From: Lentibacillus cibarius
Lineage (GTDB): Bacteria > Bacillota > Bacilli > Bacillales > Amphibacillaceae
Reading direction: 5' to 3'
DNA: 64,000 bases
NCBI RefSeq assembly: GCF_005887555.1
Contig: NZ_VCIA01000001.1
Coordinates: 2,170,001 to 2,234,000, forward strand
A model generated the notes under the pieces. It was not told the origin of the DNA and ran no database searches. It saw only the letters and a program-made list of their open reading frames with translations. Below are positions 18,783-28,040 of the stretch, piece by piece (positions within the stretch are counted from its first letter, which is position 1; every line of letters starts with the position of its first letter). A program made the position numbers and the translations under genes.

Positions 18783-19574
18783 ATGAAAAAATTATTAATG
18801 TCACTTATAGCGCTGTCACTGGCGGTTGTGCTCGCAGCATGTGGCGGTGATGATGAGGGTTCAGATGATAAGCAGGATAAAGGTGACAATGAAAATGGAC
18901 AAGCCTCCCAGCAGCAGGACATGCCAAAACCTGATTTGAAAAACATACCTGACGTTGTTGCCAAGGTGAACGGTGAAGAAATCAAGAAGCAAGAATTCAA
19001 GTCTATGTATCAAAGTAATTTTCAACAAATGGCAATGCAGTCACAGCTAACCGGGCAGAAGCTAGACCAAGATAAAATGAAAAAGCAGATAGCAGATCTC
19101 ATGGTCAATAACGAGCTGCTTATTCAAGAGGCAAACAATCGTGATTATAGCGCATCTGACAAAGACGTGGATGAAAAACTAAATGATATGGTGAAGCAGT
19201 TTGGCATGGAGTCAAAAGACAAAATGCTAAGTAATTTTGAAGAACAAGGGATGAAGGAAAAGGAAGTTGTTTCTCAGGTTAAGACACAGGTCAAAGTAGA
19301 CAAACTGGTTGCTGAAGAATCCGGCGGTATAGAGCCGACGGAAAAGGAAATAAAGGAAGCATATGACCAATGGAAGAAACAACAACAACAAGCGCAAAAG
19401 AATGACAAGGACGATAAAGATGGGGAAAATAAAGAAGAAGATAAAGAAATAGCTTCATTCGATGAGAAAAAATCGGAATTGAAACAAGCGATTAAAAACC
19501 AGAAGCAACAACAAGAGCTGCAAACGATTGTAGAAAAACTCCGTAAAGATGCTGACGTAACCGTTAATCTGTAA
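18783..19574 (+). CDS. SurA_N-domain lipoprotein (PrsA-like, without PPIase domain)
   Basis: Exported lipoprotein of 263 residues: signal peptide ending in VLAAC, an acidic Gln-rich linker, then a SurA_N-like chaperone region (about 55-190) beginning VVAKVNGEEIKKQEFKSMY. The C-terminal third is Lys/Gln/Asp-rich and helical. In PrsA foldases a parvulin prolyl-isomerase domain follows the N region; none is visible here. It therefore probably assists secreted-protein folding as a chaperone only, which is an inference. It is monocistronic and shares a bidirectional terminator with the his operon. Confidence 0.8.
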   Translation: MKKLLMSLIALSLAVVLAACGGDDEGSDDKQDKGDNENGQASQQQDMPKPDLKNIPDVVAKVNGEEIKKQEFKSMYQSNFQQMAMQSQLTGQKLDQDKMKKQIADLMVNNELLIQEANNRDYSASDKDVDEKLNDMVKQFGMESKDKMLSNFEEQGMKEKEVVSQVKTQVKVDKLVAEESGGIEPTEKEIKEAYDQWKKQQQQAQKNDKDDKDGENKEEDKEIASFDEKKSELKQAIKNQKQQQELQTIVEKLRKDADVTVNL

Positions 19575-19581
19575 TAGTGAA

Positions 19582-19615
19582 AAACCAGGTTCTATTTAGG
19601 AACCTGGTTTCTTTC
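19582..19615. terminator. bidirectional terminator between the SurA_N gene and the his operon
   Basis: AAACCAGGTTC (19582-19592) pairs with GAACCTGGTTT (19600-19610); T-rich tails exist on both strands (CTTTCT on plus, TTTTTCAC on minus). Confidence 0.85.
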
Positions 19616-19656
19616 TGGTAGACGAATTATTAAGCTAGCTGAAAATATAATCACAG

Positions 19657-20760
19657 TCAGTTACGTCTAGCACCAGTGCTTGTGCTTTGGTTCGTCATCT
19701 GCGGTGTAATAATCGAATCGATGGCAGTAAGCAATTGGTTCATTTGCTCATCTGTGCCAATGGAAATGCGCACGTAATTGGAGACAGCCGGTTTTTGAAA
19801 ATGCCGGATTAAGATCTTTTGCTGTTTTAATTCCCGGTAAAGTGTTTCTCCCGTCACTTTATAGTGAGAGGCAAAAATGAAGTTGGCCGCGGATGGCAGC
19901 ACGGTGAATCCGCGTTTTTTCATTTCAGGAATCAGCCACTCTCGCGTTTCGATGATTTGATTTGTTGTTTTATGAAAGTAGGTAACATCGTTTATAGCTG
20001 CTTCGGCACCGGCAATGGCCAACCGATCCATTGTATAGGAATTGAAAGAGTCTTTAATACGTATGAGTGCTTCAATGAGTTCCGGGTGTCCGATGGCGAA
20101 TCCGACACGGAGTCCAGCCAGTGAACGGGATTTGGACATCGTCTGAACAACGAGTAAGTTTGGATATTGTTCTACAAGGGACGCGGCCGAAGCAGGTGCA
20201 AAGTCAATATACGCCTCATCAATGATAACCACTTGATCGGGATTATTTGCAACGATTTCTTCCACTGTATCTATATCGAGATATAATCCTGTTGGTGCAT
20301 TAGGATTGGCGATGATGACGCCGCCTTCTGATTGGAAAAAAGACGCCACCGGAATAGAAAAGTCACGGTTTAATGGAACTTCGTCGTATGGAATATTAAA
20401 AAGCTTAGCATAGACCGGGTAAAAGCTATACGTAATCGACGGAAACCGTATGTGGGCATCCGTTTCAAAAAAAGCCATAAATGAAAAGGCGAGTACTTCA
20501 TCAGAACCGTTTCCGACAAAAATGTGATCCTTATCAAGTCCGTAATATTGCCCAATATCACTTCGGAGCTTATCAGCGCTTGGTGATGGATACAATTGTA
20601 GTTTTCGTGTTAGTTCGGATTGAATTGCCGCAACTACTTTAGGCGATGGTCCATAAGGGTTTTCATTCGTATTCAGCTTAATGATGTCGGAATCATTTAG
20701 TTGTTCTCCCGGTACATATGGCTCAGTCCGTTTGACGGTTTCGCTCCAGAACTTATGCAT
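19657..20760 (-). CDS. hisC: histidinol-phosphate aminotransferase
   Basis: Pyridoxal-phosphate enzyme that converts imidazole acetol phosphate and glutamate to histidinol phosphate. It is 367 residues of the class I/II aminotransferase fold: [13 protein letters not shown] at the N-terminus, [22 protein letters not shown], the Asp-Ala-Tyr of IDEAYIDF, and the Schiff-base Lys in [17 protein letters not shown]. It is the last gene of the operon and overlaps hisIE by eight bases. Placement of hisC at the distal end of the histidine operon supports the his assignment, though such enzymes can also transaminate aromatic substrates. Confidence 0.94.
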   Translation of the reverse strand: MHKFWSETVKRTEPYVPGEQLNDSDIIKLNTNENPYGPSPKVVAAIQSELTRKLQLYPSPSADKLRSDIGQYYGLDKDHIFVGNGSDEVLAFSFMAFFETDAHIRFPSITYSFYPVYAKLFNIPYDEVPLNRDFSIPVASFFQSEGGVIIANPNAPTGLYLDIDTVEEIVANNPDQVVIIDEAYIDFAPASAASLVEQYPNLLVVQTMSKSRSLAGLRVGFAIGHPELIEALIRIKDSFNSYTMDRLAIAGAEAAINDVTYFHKTTNQIIETREWLIPEMKKRGFTVLPSAANFIFASHYKVTGETLYRELKQQKILIRHFQKPAVSNYVRISIGTDEQMNQLLTAIDSIITPQMTNQSTSTGARRN

Positions 20761-21397
20761 GTTTGGTACCTTCCTTTACCGCATGACGTTCGGCCAGAGC
20801 TTGCTGGATATCGGTGATAGAGACCCCCATTAACTCCATCAGGACAAGTGTGTGGTAAGTAAGGTCGGCAATTTCCCACACCATTTCATCATGGCTGTTA
20901 TTTTTGGCACCAATGATGACTTCACTTGTTTCTTCGCCGACTTTTTTAAGGATTTTATCAATACCTTCCGTAAACAAATACGTGGTATAGGACCCTTCCT
21001 CAGCTTCTTTACGGCGTTTCCTGATAAGATCAGCCAGTTCACTGGGGGTCATTTGTTCAGCCGCGTCGTTTTCTTTCAGTGTATGATGGAAGCATGTAGG
21101 CTTTCCGGTATGGCAGGCTGGTCCCATTGGCTCTACTGTCACCAGAAGTGCATCCGCATCACAATCATAGCGAATTTCCTTAACCTGTTGCCTGTTACCT
21201 GATGTTTCCCCTTTATGCCAGAGTTGCTGGCGTTTCCTGCTATAGAACCATGTTTCATTGGTTGCTAATGTTTTTTCGAGTGATTCCTTGTTCATGTACG
21301 CGTGAGTCAGTACCTTGCCTGTTACGACGTCCTGGATAATGGCAGGTACAAGGCCCTGCTCGTCAAATGTGATTTTGTTAAGCTGTTCGTTGTACAT
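20753..21397 (-). CDS. hisI: bifunctional phosphoribosyl-AMP cyclohydrolase / phosphoribosyl-ATP pyrophosphatase
   Basis: HisIE fusion of 214 residues catalysing steps 2 and 3 of histidine synthesis. The N-terminal HisI part (about 1-110) carries [18 protein letters not shown] and the zinc/cyclohydrolase cysteines in RYDCDAD and [12 protein letters not shown]. The C-terminal HisE part (about 115-205) has the helical pyrophosphatase motif [18 protein letters not shown] and later [13 protein letters not shown]. It sits six bases after hisF and overlaps hisC. Confidence 0.95.
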   Translation of the reverse strand: MYNEQLNKITFDEQGLVPAIIQDVVTGKVLTHAYMNKESLEKTLATNETWFYSRKRQQLWHKGETSGNRQQVKEIRYDCDADALLVTVEPMGPACHTGKPTCFHHTLKENDAAEQMTPSELADLIRKRRKEAEEGSYTTYLFTEGIDKILKKVGEETSEVIIGAKNNSHDEMVWEIADLTYHTLVLMELMGVSITDIQQALAERHAVKEGTKHA

Positions 21398-21403
21398 ACG
21401 CTG

Positions 21404-22162
21404 TTACCTCCTGACGGAAATTCCGTTTTGGTCCAAAAACGTTTTCAGTTCCGGAATGTTGATGTCGTTATAATGAAAGACAGAAGCTGCTAAAGCCGCG
21501 TCGGCATCAGCCTTTGTTAGTACCTCTAGTATATGAGACTTTGATCCGGCGCCACCACTGGCGACAACAGGAATGTTGACATTGCTGGTGATTGCCTTCG
21601 TAAGCTCCAGATTGTATCCGTTTTTGTCGCCATCTGTGTCAATAGCATTTACGACAATTTCACCTGCACCAAGTCGCTCTCCTTCTTTAGCCCATGCAAC
21701 TGCATCGATACCGGTATCTTCCCGGCCACCTTTAATGAAAGTATGCCATTTTCCCGAGTCCAATTGTTTGGCATCAATCGATAAGACAATGCATTGGCTG
21801 CCGAATTTCAACGCTGCTTCCCGTATTAGGTCAGGGTTTTTCACGGCTAAGCTGTTGATAGACACTTTGTCTGCGCCACTTCGGAGTGTCTGGTAAATAT
21901 CTTCAATGCTGCGGATACCGCCGCCAACCGTAAATGGGATAGCAATCTCCGCTGCTACTTTTTCGACAACTTCCAGAAATAATGGTCGATTTTCATTTGA
22001 TGCGGTTATGTCATAGAAGACTAGTTCATCGGCACCGGATTGATTGTACCGTTTGGCGAGTTCAACCGGATCGGCAACATCCTGTATATTTTGGAACTTG
22101 TGCCCTTTGACAACACGTCCTTTATCAACATCCATGCATGGGATGATTCGTTTCGCTAGCAT
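21404..22162 (-). CDS. hisF: imidazole glycerol phosphate synthase cyclase subunit
   Basis: Cyclase subunit, 252 residues, that uses ammonia from HisH to convert PRFAR to imidazole-glycerol phosphate plus AICAR. It is a (beta/alpha)8 barrel with the catalytic Asp pair in [14 protein letters not shown] and [13 protein letters not shown], and phosphate loops in [10 protein letters not shown] and VASGGAGS. It directly abuts hisA upstream and forms a complex with HisH. Confidence 0.97.
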   Translation of the reverse strand: MLAKRIIPCMDVDKGRVVKGHKFQNIQDVADPVELAKRYNQSGADELVFYDITASNENRPLFLEVVEKVAAEIAIPFTVGGGIRSIEDIYQTLRSGADKVSINSLAVKNPDLIREAALKFGSQCIVLSIDAKQLDSGKWHTFIKGGREDTGIDAVAWAKEGERLGAGEIVVNAIDTDGDKNGYNLELTKAITSNVNIPVVASGGAGSKSHILEVLTKADADAALAASVFHYNDINIPELKTFLDQNGISVRR

Positions 22163-22873
22163 TTACGTTTCCTCCCGTACTGTTTTAAATGATAGAGTCC
22201 CGTCATACAATGCTTTACCGATAATCGCACCATACAGATCCATCTCCTTGAGCCTTTGTACATCTGATACACTGGATACACCGCCTGAAGCAATGACGTT
22301 GATGCTTGTTAGCTCATTGATGGTCTTAAGTTCTTGAAAATTTGGACCCTTCAACATGCCGTCTTTCAAAATGTCTGTATATATGATGGTTTGTATTCCG
22401 GAAGACTCAAGCTCTTTGATTAACTCCGATGCCTTTACATCACTCGTTTCCGTCCATCCGTCAATAGCGACATGGCCATTTCGTGCATCAATGGACACAG
22501 CGATTTTGTCAGGATAGGCAGTGACCGCTTCGTTTAAAAAATCCCTGTCGTTAATGGCGGCCGTCCCAATAATAACTCTGTCAGCACCAGCTTCTATATA
22601 TGCGTCGATAGTGTCCATGGAACGGATGCCACCCCCGATTTGTACAGGAATATGAATAGAGCGGACCATTTCCCGGATTGTTTCAGCATTGGCAGCAGTG
22701 CCGGTTTTAGCACCGTTAAGGTCAACGATGTGTAAATAATCGGCTTGCTCTCGTTCCCATTGTTTAGCCATGTCGGCAGGTGCGTTACTATAAATCTGCT
22801 CCCGATTATAATCCCCTTGTGTGAGGCGGACACAGTTGCCGTCTTTAATGTCAATCGCCGGAAGTAGTATCAT
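22163..22873 (-). CDS. hisA: ProFAR isomerase
   Basis: Isomerase of 236 residues converting 5'-ProFAR to PRFAR. Barrel motifs: LLPAIDIKDGNCVRLTQGDY with the first catalytic Asp, IQIGGGIRS, and IYTDILKDGMLKGPN with the second Asp. The sequence is related to HisF by ancient duplication. It overlaps the hisH stop by four bases and abuts hisF. Confidence 0.96.
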   Translation of the reverse strand: MILLPAIDIKDGNCVRLTQGDYNREQIYSNAPADMAKQWEREQADYLHIVDLNGAKTGTAANAETIREMVRSIHIPVQIGGGIRSMDTIDAYIEAGADRVIIGTAAINDRDFLNEAVTAYPDKIAVSIDARNGHVAIDGWTETSDVKASELIKELESSGIQTIIYTDILKDGMLKGPNFQELKTINELTSINVIASGGVSSVSDVQRLKEMDLYGAIIGKALYDGTLSFKTVREET

Positions 22874-23475
22874 GCTATCATCTCCCCAACATTCTTCAGT
22901 AATTGCAATCCAATTCTACCGCTCTTTTCCGGGTGAAATTGCATGCCGATCAAATTATCTTTCTGGACGATGGCAGGGATTAATCCACCATACGTCGTGC
23001 TGCTGACCAGCTGATGTTGCGGATACGAGCGGACAGCATAGGAGTGAACAAAATAAACATAGGATTCATCCGGAACACCGTTGAGCAGCGAACTTTCCTG
23101 ATGGTGCGTCAGTGTGTTCCAGCCCATATGCGGGACTTTGACTTCACCGCTTATGCGGTCAACGGTACCCTGAAGGAGACCGAGGCCACGCCATTCCCCG
23201 TCTTCATAACTTTTGTCAAAAAGCAACTGCATGCCAAGGCAGATCCCCATTAATGGCTTACCGGCTGCTGCCTCCCGCTGAAGCAATTCAGTCAGGTTCA
23301 GATTTCTCAAGGCTTCCATCGCGTCACGGAAAGCACCGACTCCGGGTAGGATAATTCCGTCGCTATTGCGGATGACACTTGCTTCAGTCGTCAGCTTGGC
23401 ATCCAGACCAATTGATGTTAGTGCAAATTGCAGGCTTTTGATGTTACCTGCTCCGTAATCAATAATGGCAATCAT
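22870..23475 (-). CDS. hisH: imidazole glycerol phosphate synthase glutaminase subunit
   Basis: Class I glutamine amidotransferase, 201 residues, that makes ammonia for HisF. The nucleophile Cys is in PLMGICLGMQLLFD, the His and Glu of the triad in GMQFHPEKSG, and the oxyanion strand at ILPGVGAF. It lies 15 bases after hisB and overlaps hisA by four bases, consistent with coupled production of the HisHF complex. Confidence 0.96.
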   Translation of the reverse strand: MIAIIDYGAGNIKSLQFALTSIGLDAKLTTEASVIRNSDGIILPGVGAFRDAMEALRNLNLTELLQREAAAGKPLMGICLGMQLLFDKSYEDGEWRGLGLLQGTVDRISGEVKVPHMGWNTLTHHQESSLLNGVPDESYVYFVHSYAVRSYPQHQLVSSTTYGGLIPAIVQKDNLIGMQFHPEKSGRIGLQLLKNVGEMIA

Positions 23476-23490
23476 ATGATTTCCCCTCTT

Positions 23491-24075
23491 CTATAAGGAT
23501 CCTTTCGTTGATGGAATTCCACTCATCCTGTTATTAAGACATGTGGCTTGATCGAGTGCACGGCCGAATCCTTTAAAAATTGATTCAATGATATGATGAC
23601 TGTTTGATCCGTAAAGCAGGTTTATGTGCAGCGTGATACCGGCATGATTGACGAAAGCCCGGAAGAACTCTTCAGCAAGCTCCGTATCAAATGCACCTAC
23701 TTTATCTTTGAGTCCGTCGACATGCCAGACAAGATAGGGACGTCCACTGATATCGACTGACACTGAATTGAGCGCTTCATCCATTGGTGTTGTCACCGTT
23801 GCATAGCGGTTAATGCCAGCTTTATCACCAATCGCTTGTTTGAATGCCTGGCCAAGAACGATGCCGGTATCCTCAACTGTATGGTGCTGATCAACTTCCA
23901 AGTCACCATCACATGACAGGTGCAAATCGAAAAGTCCGTGTTTGGTCATTAATATTAGCATGTGGTCAAAAAAACCAACGCCGGTAGCAATATCTGATGT
24001 CCCTGTACCATCGAGACTAAGTTCAGCGGTGATTTTGGTTTCCGCTGTTTCACGGCTCATCGTTTGTTTACGCAT
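23491..24075 (-). CDS. hisB: imidazoleglycerol-phosphate dehydratase
   Basis: Manganese enzyme of 194 residues that dehydrates imidazole-glycerol phosphate. Metal-binding motifs typical of the family are visible: GFFDHMLI, VDQHHTVEDTGI and the second-half SNSHHIIESIFK. It is the mono-functional bacterial form without a fused phosphatase; the histidinol phosphatase is not in this window. Its start overlaps the end of the broken hisD by eight bases. Confidence 0.96.
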   Translation of the reverse strand: MRKQTMSRETAETKITAELSLDGTGTSDIATGVGFFDHMLILMTKHGLFDLHLSCDGDLEVDQHHTVEDTGIVLGQAFKQAIGDKAGINRYATVTTPMDEALNSVSVDISGRPYLVWHVDGLKDKVGAFDTELAEEFFRAFVNHAGITLHINLLYGSNSHHIIESIFKGFGRALDQATCLNNRMSGIPSTKGSL

Positions 24076-25353
24076 GGTTTTCCCCCTTTCTAATTTGCAC
24101 GGAATTCGCGTGTGCGGTTAGTCCTTCTGCTTCGGCAAGGGTGCTGACAGCTTGCGAAACTTTGGTCAATGCATCTTGATCGTAATGAATAATGCTTGAT
24201 TTTTTGACGAAATCATATACGCCAAGCGGTGACGAAAAGACTGCTGTTCCACTTGTCGGCAATGTATGATTAGGACCGGCAACATAGTCACCAAGCGGTT
24301 CAGGGGAATAATCGCCAAGAAAAATGGCCCCTGCATTCGTGATGGATGGTAAGCTTTCAAATGGTTTCTCAATCATAAGCTGTAAATGCTCCGGTGCAAT
24401 AAAATTGGCGGTGTCAAGTGCTTCTGCAAGTGTTTCCGTCACAATGATGTGTCCGTTCTGTTCCAAAGACTGGCGAATGGTAGCTTTTCGTTCCAGTTTT
24501 TCTGTCTGGTTCGATATTTCTTCTTGTATCGCTTTAGCCATCGCATCGCTCGGAGTCACCAACAACGGCCTTGCCTGTTCGTCATGTTCCGCCTGTGATA
24601 ATAAGTCGGCAGCAGCAAACGCGGCATTTGTTGTATCATCAGCCACAATGCAAATCTCACTTGGCCCGGCAATCATATCGATCGCGACATCCCCATATAC
24701 CCACTTTTTGGCTCGGGCGACGTAGGCATTGCCAGGGCCGGCTATTTTATTAACGCTCTTTATCGTTTCTGAACCATAAGCAAGTGCGGCAATGGCCTGT
24801 GCGCCCCCGACTTTATAGACATGATCAGCACCTGCTTCCATGGCCGCAGCAAGACATAGGGGCTGATATTTCCATTTTCATCGGGTGGGGTGGTAATGGC
24901 GATTTCACTAACCCCGGCTAATTTTGCTGGAATCACATTCATTAATACAGATGAAGGGTAGGCAGCCTTTCCACCAGGAATATAAATACCAACACGCTCG
25001 ATAGGGGTTACCTTTTGTCCCAATGTTATGCCGCTATCCGGATTCATGAACCAGGACTGCTCCTTTTGTTCGACATGAAAGGCTTCGATATTTTTGCGTG
25101 CAGTCTCAAGTGCTGTTTTAAATTGCCGGCTTATAGCCATTTCTGCTTCTCGGAATTCATCCCCGGTAACTTGCAAATTGCTGAGACTGACACCGTCAAG
25201 TTCCTCTGTGAGTCGGAAAAGCGCACGATCCCCATTATTCCGGACATCAGAAATAATGGTGAGCACTGTTTCGTCCAAACGGCTGTCTTGCGTTTGGACT
25301 GATGCCGTCGTATACGTCTGCCGGAATTGTTTCGCTGTTACTTTTTTCAACAT
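24068..25353 (-). pseudogene. hisD: histidinol dehydrogenase, split by a single-base frameshift
   Basis: HisD oxidises histidinol to histidine in two NAD-dependent steps. The N-terminal part (25353 down to about 24852) has VGIYIPGGKAAYPSSVLMNV; the C-terminal part (about 24855 down to 24068) has KVGGAQAIAALAYGSE, GPSEICIVADD and HNTLPTSG-like text near GPNHTLPTSGTAVFS. They are in different frames. Joined as ...ISPYV-LAAAMEAGADHVYKV they give a normal protein of about 428 residues; one base is missing in the GTCTTGCT stretch at about 24849-24857. There is no homopolymer or classical slippery site. The other eight his genes are intact, so this may be a sequencing error, a recent mutation or, less likely, recoding. 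Confidence 0.88.
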
Positions 25354-25356
25354 TTG

Positions 25357-25983
25357 TCACTCCAAACTATTTTTTAACGTATGAATGAAGGTGTGCACGC
25401 TGTCGGATTTGGTGGTGAAACTAGCTTTATTGACAATCAGCCGGGTACTAATTGCCTCCATTTCCTCTAAAACGGACAGACCATTTTCGCGCAACGTGCT
25501 TCCGGTTTCGACGATGTCCACAATTACATCTGATAGCCCAATGATTGGGGCGAGTTCAACTGATCCGTTTAACTTAATCGTATGGATCGGGATACCTTTT
25601 CGGTGGAAGTGCTTTTTGGCGGCATTCGGATATTTGGATGCGACGATAAGTGTTTTATTTGTATCCAGTTCCGTTCCTGTAAAGCCTGCTACTGCAAATT
25701 TGCACTTGCCGAACTGAAGATCAAGCAGCTCGTAAATGTCCGGTTGTTCTTCCATAATATTGTCCTTGCCAACGATCCCTAAGTCTGCCGCGCCGTTCTC
25801 CACATATGTAGGGACGTCGACAGCCTTAACGAAAATCAGTTGAATCATGTTATTATCGTCGTGGAAAACTAATTTTCTCGAGTCTTCTGTCAAACTATCG
25901 AAATGAATACCTGCTTTATTTAGCAGATTGATAGAATCTTCAGCCGTGCGTCCTTTTGCCAGCGCTAATGTAAGATAGTCCAA
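25357..25983 (-). CDS. hisG: ATP phosphoribosyltransferase catalytic subunit (short form)
   Basis: First enzyme of histidine synthesis, joining ATP and PRPP. At 208 residues this is the short HisG form that lacks the C-terminal regulatory domain and needs HisZ. Motifs: LTLALAKGRTAEDS at the N-terminus, GAADLGIVGKDN, and the PRPP loop DIVETGSTLRENGL. It starts on TTG directly adjoining the hisZ stop (TGATTG), with GAGGGAG ahead. It is in the second position of the operon. Confidence 0.95.
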   Translation of the reverse strand: MDYLTLALAKGRTAEDSINLLNKAGIHFDSLTEDSRKLVFHDDNNMIQLIFVKAVDVPTYVENGAADLGIVGKDNIMEEQPDIYELLDLQFGKCKFAVAGFTGTELDTNKTLIVASKYPNAAKKHFHRKGIPIHTIKLNGSVELAPIIGLSDVIVDIVETGSTLRENGLSVLEEMEAISTRLIVNKASFTTKSDSVHTFIHTLKNSLE

Positions 25984-27225
25984 TCAATTCTCCCTCATTT
26001 CTATTTCCAACAATGTTTTAAGATCATCTACTGTTCGAAAAGTTGTCTGTTTGCCCTGATGGTTTAGAAGACAATGGTCTGTTGTAATAACGGCGTTTCC
26101 CAGCTGAGACGTTTCCGGATAGGTACCGCGGTTGTTGTTCACAGTGACTACCCGGAAGCCGTCATCCCGGAGTGCACCGGCAGTTGATAAGGCTTGATTG
26201 ACGCTATCCTGATCATAATAAATGATAAGCTGAACAGGAATTTCCATTTGTGGTGGCTTGCCGTCTTTCTCCAGCGCCTCCAATAAACGGTCGGCAAAAC
26301 ATCCAAAGCCGATGGCCGGCATCCTTTTGCCAAATTGCTCTACCAGGTCATTATATCGTCCGCCCATTAGGACAGGTTTGCTGGATTCGGTTACATAGCC
26401 TTGAAAAATGACCCCGGAATAATAGTTCATGTCATTGATCATTCCAAGATCGAATACAACAGCATCGTCAACGCCATACGCTTTTAAAATGGATGACATA
26501 GCTTTTAGATTTGTAATCGCCTGTTGCATTGTGCTGTTCATAGATATAGTTTGTGCTTTAGCAAGAACTTGTTCCGGGCTACCATATAACATCGGTATTG
26601 CTTCAACTGCTGTTGCCAATTCTTCGCCAATCGGTAAGTTTTTAAGAAAAGGACTTATCTCCGCCATGTTTTTCGACTGAATGAGCTCCTGCAACTGCTT
26701 GGATTGTTCCGGTGTGATTGGAAGTTGGTTAAGTAGTTCTCTGAAAAAACTAGCATGGCTTATGACGATTTTGAATTTATTGAACTGAAGATCTTTAAGA
26801 ATGTGTGCGGCCATGGCTATGATTTCAGCGTCATTCTCATGTGTATTTTCGCCAAAACATTCAACGCCAGCCTGTGTCAACGCTTTGTGGCTGTTCTTAT
26901 CGCCGGATACCCGGAATACATCCTGAACATAAAATTGACGTCGCGGCATTGTTTCGTTGGATGCCATTTGTTGTGCAATAGGGATTGTCACGTCCGGACG
27001 AAGAACCCTAACGTCACCTGATGGGTCAATGGTTTTAATCATATCGCGTTTATGGACTGTTCCAACAACCGTCGAATACAAATCGTAATCCTGGAAAGTA
27101 CCCGTACACGTTTCGATATAGCCGTAAGTTCGAAAGCGCTTCTTTAGTAAAGGAATAAGACTGTTTCTCATGAGAAGTCTTGATGTGCTCTCGTTGTTTT
27201 CGATACCCATTTGAGAAGAAACCAT
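25984..27225 (-). CDS. hisZ: ATP phosphoribosyltransferase regulatory subunit
   Basis: HisZ is a catalytically inactive histidyl-tRNA-synthetase paralogue, 413 residues, that binds short HisG and gives histidine feedback control. Class II synthetase-like motifs are visible: RLLMRNSLIPLLKKRFRTYGY, VLRPDVTIPIAQQ, and GGRYNDLVEQFGKRMPAIGFG. It is first in the operon; GGAGG lies six bases before the ATG. The promoter and a palindromic operator are 48-95 bp upstream. It is distinguished from hisS by operon context and the lack of a clear anticodon-binding tail. Confidence 0.93.
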   Translation of the reverse strand: MVSSQMGIENNESTSRLLMRNSLIPLLKKRFRTYGYIETCTGTFQDYDLYSTVVGTVHKRDMIKTIDPSGDVRVLRPDVTIPIAQQMASNETMPRRQFYVQDVFRVSGDKNSHKALTQAGVECFGENTHENDAEIIAMAAHILKDLQFNKFKIVISHASFFRELLNQLPITPEQSKQLQELIQSKNMAEISPFLKNLPIGEELATAVEAIPMLYGSPEQVLAKAQTISMNSTMQQAITNLKAMSSILKAYGVDDAVVFDLGMINDMNYYSGVIFQGYVTESSKPVLMGGRYNDLVEQFGKRMPAIGFGCFADRLLEALEKDGKPPQMEIPVQLIIYYDQDSVNQALSTAGALRDDGFRVVTVNNNRGTYPETSQLGNAVITTDHCLLNHQGKQTTFRTVDDLKTLLEIEMREN

Positions 27226-27272
27226 GGCAAACCTCCATTCTGTTCGGTTTCTTTATTACTTTATCACTTTAT

Positions 27273-27320
27273 TTAAGTAAAGTTACTTAATATTCTAATG
27301 AGTATTGCATTAACTGTCAA
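27273..27320 (-). promoter_or_regulatory. his operon promoter with palindromic operator at the start site
   Basis: On the minus strand TTGACA (27320-27315) and TAGAAT (27297-27292) are exactly 17 bp apart. Immediately downstream, TTAAGTAA-AG-TTACTTAA (27273-27290) is a perfect 8-bp inverted repeat covering the predicted start. That geometry suits a repressor; a TrpR-superfamily YerC/HisR-type regulator is a guess. Confidence 0.8.
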
Positions 27321-27476
27321 CCCAAAAAGTCAAATTAAGTCCATAATTAATGAAGGCATTTTTATAGTGTTGATGCTATAATGATTGGTAGTGTTTAACG
27401 CCTGTTAACGGGCAGAATACCCCATTTAGTGAAGTCTCATGTTAAATCATTTTATTTGTATTGTTGGTGATTAGGG

Positions 27477-27857
27477 ATGAAACAGCTAAAAAAAGCATTT
27501 CTGATCATAGCTGGGTCAGTCTCACTTGTACTTGGCGTACTTGGGATTATTCTCCCGCTTGTTCCAACTACGCCGCTATTACTGCTGGCGGCTGCTTGTT
27601 ATGTGAGAAGCTCGCCAAGTTTATATGCGTGGCTAATTTCAAATAAATATTTTGGTTCTTATATACAGAATTACCGTAATGGTAATGGAATTCCCTTAAA
27701 AGCTAAGATGATTGGGATTTCCCTGTTATGGATAGCGATGGGGTACAGTATTTTATTCGTCATACCATTATTGTCGGTGAAATTTTTTCTATTTGGTATT
27801 GGGAGCTATTTTACATGGTTTATCCTTAAACAGAAGACATTGCGTAAGCCGGAGTGA
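27477..27857 (+). CDS. DUF454 family membrane protein (YbaN-like)
   Basis: Small membrane protein of 126 residues with three or four hydrophobic segments: about 6-30, 35-50, 80-100 and 100-118. The stretch LPLVPTTPLLLLAAACYVRSS matches in style the DUF454 (YbaN) family, whose function is unknown. The ribosome-binding site is weak (AGGG adjacent to the ATG), so the exact start is less certain. It is divergent from the his operon and is followed by murB after a 180-bp gap in which I saw nothing recognisable. Confidence 0.75.
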   Translation: MKQLKKAFLIIAGSVSLVLGVLGIILPLVPTTPLLLLAAACYVRSSPSLYAWLISNKYFGSYIQNYRNGNGIPLKAKMIGISLLWIAMGYSILFVIPLLSVKFFLFGIGSYFTWFILKQKTLRKPE

Positions 27858-28040
27858 AGTAGAAGCTCTTGGAACAACCTTTTTTCATACATGCACAAGG
27901 AATATCTCCGATGAATATGAATGTTATACAAAGGAACGACGGTTGTGTATAACGGTAAGAGAGTAGCAGTAAATTGATTGCCTTTTAGGATAGAACTGAA
28001 AATATAAAATGGCAGGCAGTATAGTAAAGGATGGATAGTT

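Noticed and set aside
24849..24857. Programmed ribosomal frameshifting in hisD
   Set aside because: No X-XXY-YYZ slippery heptamer or downstream pseudoknot was visible; HisD is not known to use recoding.
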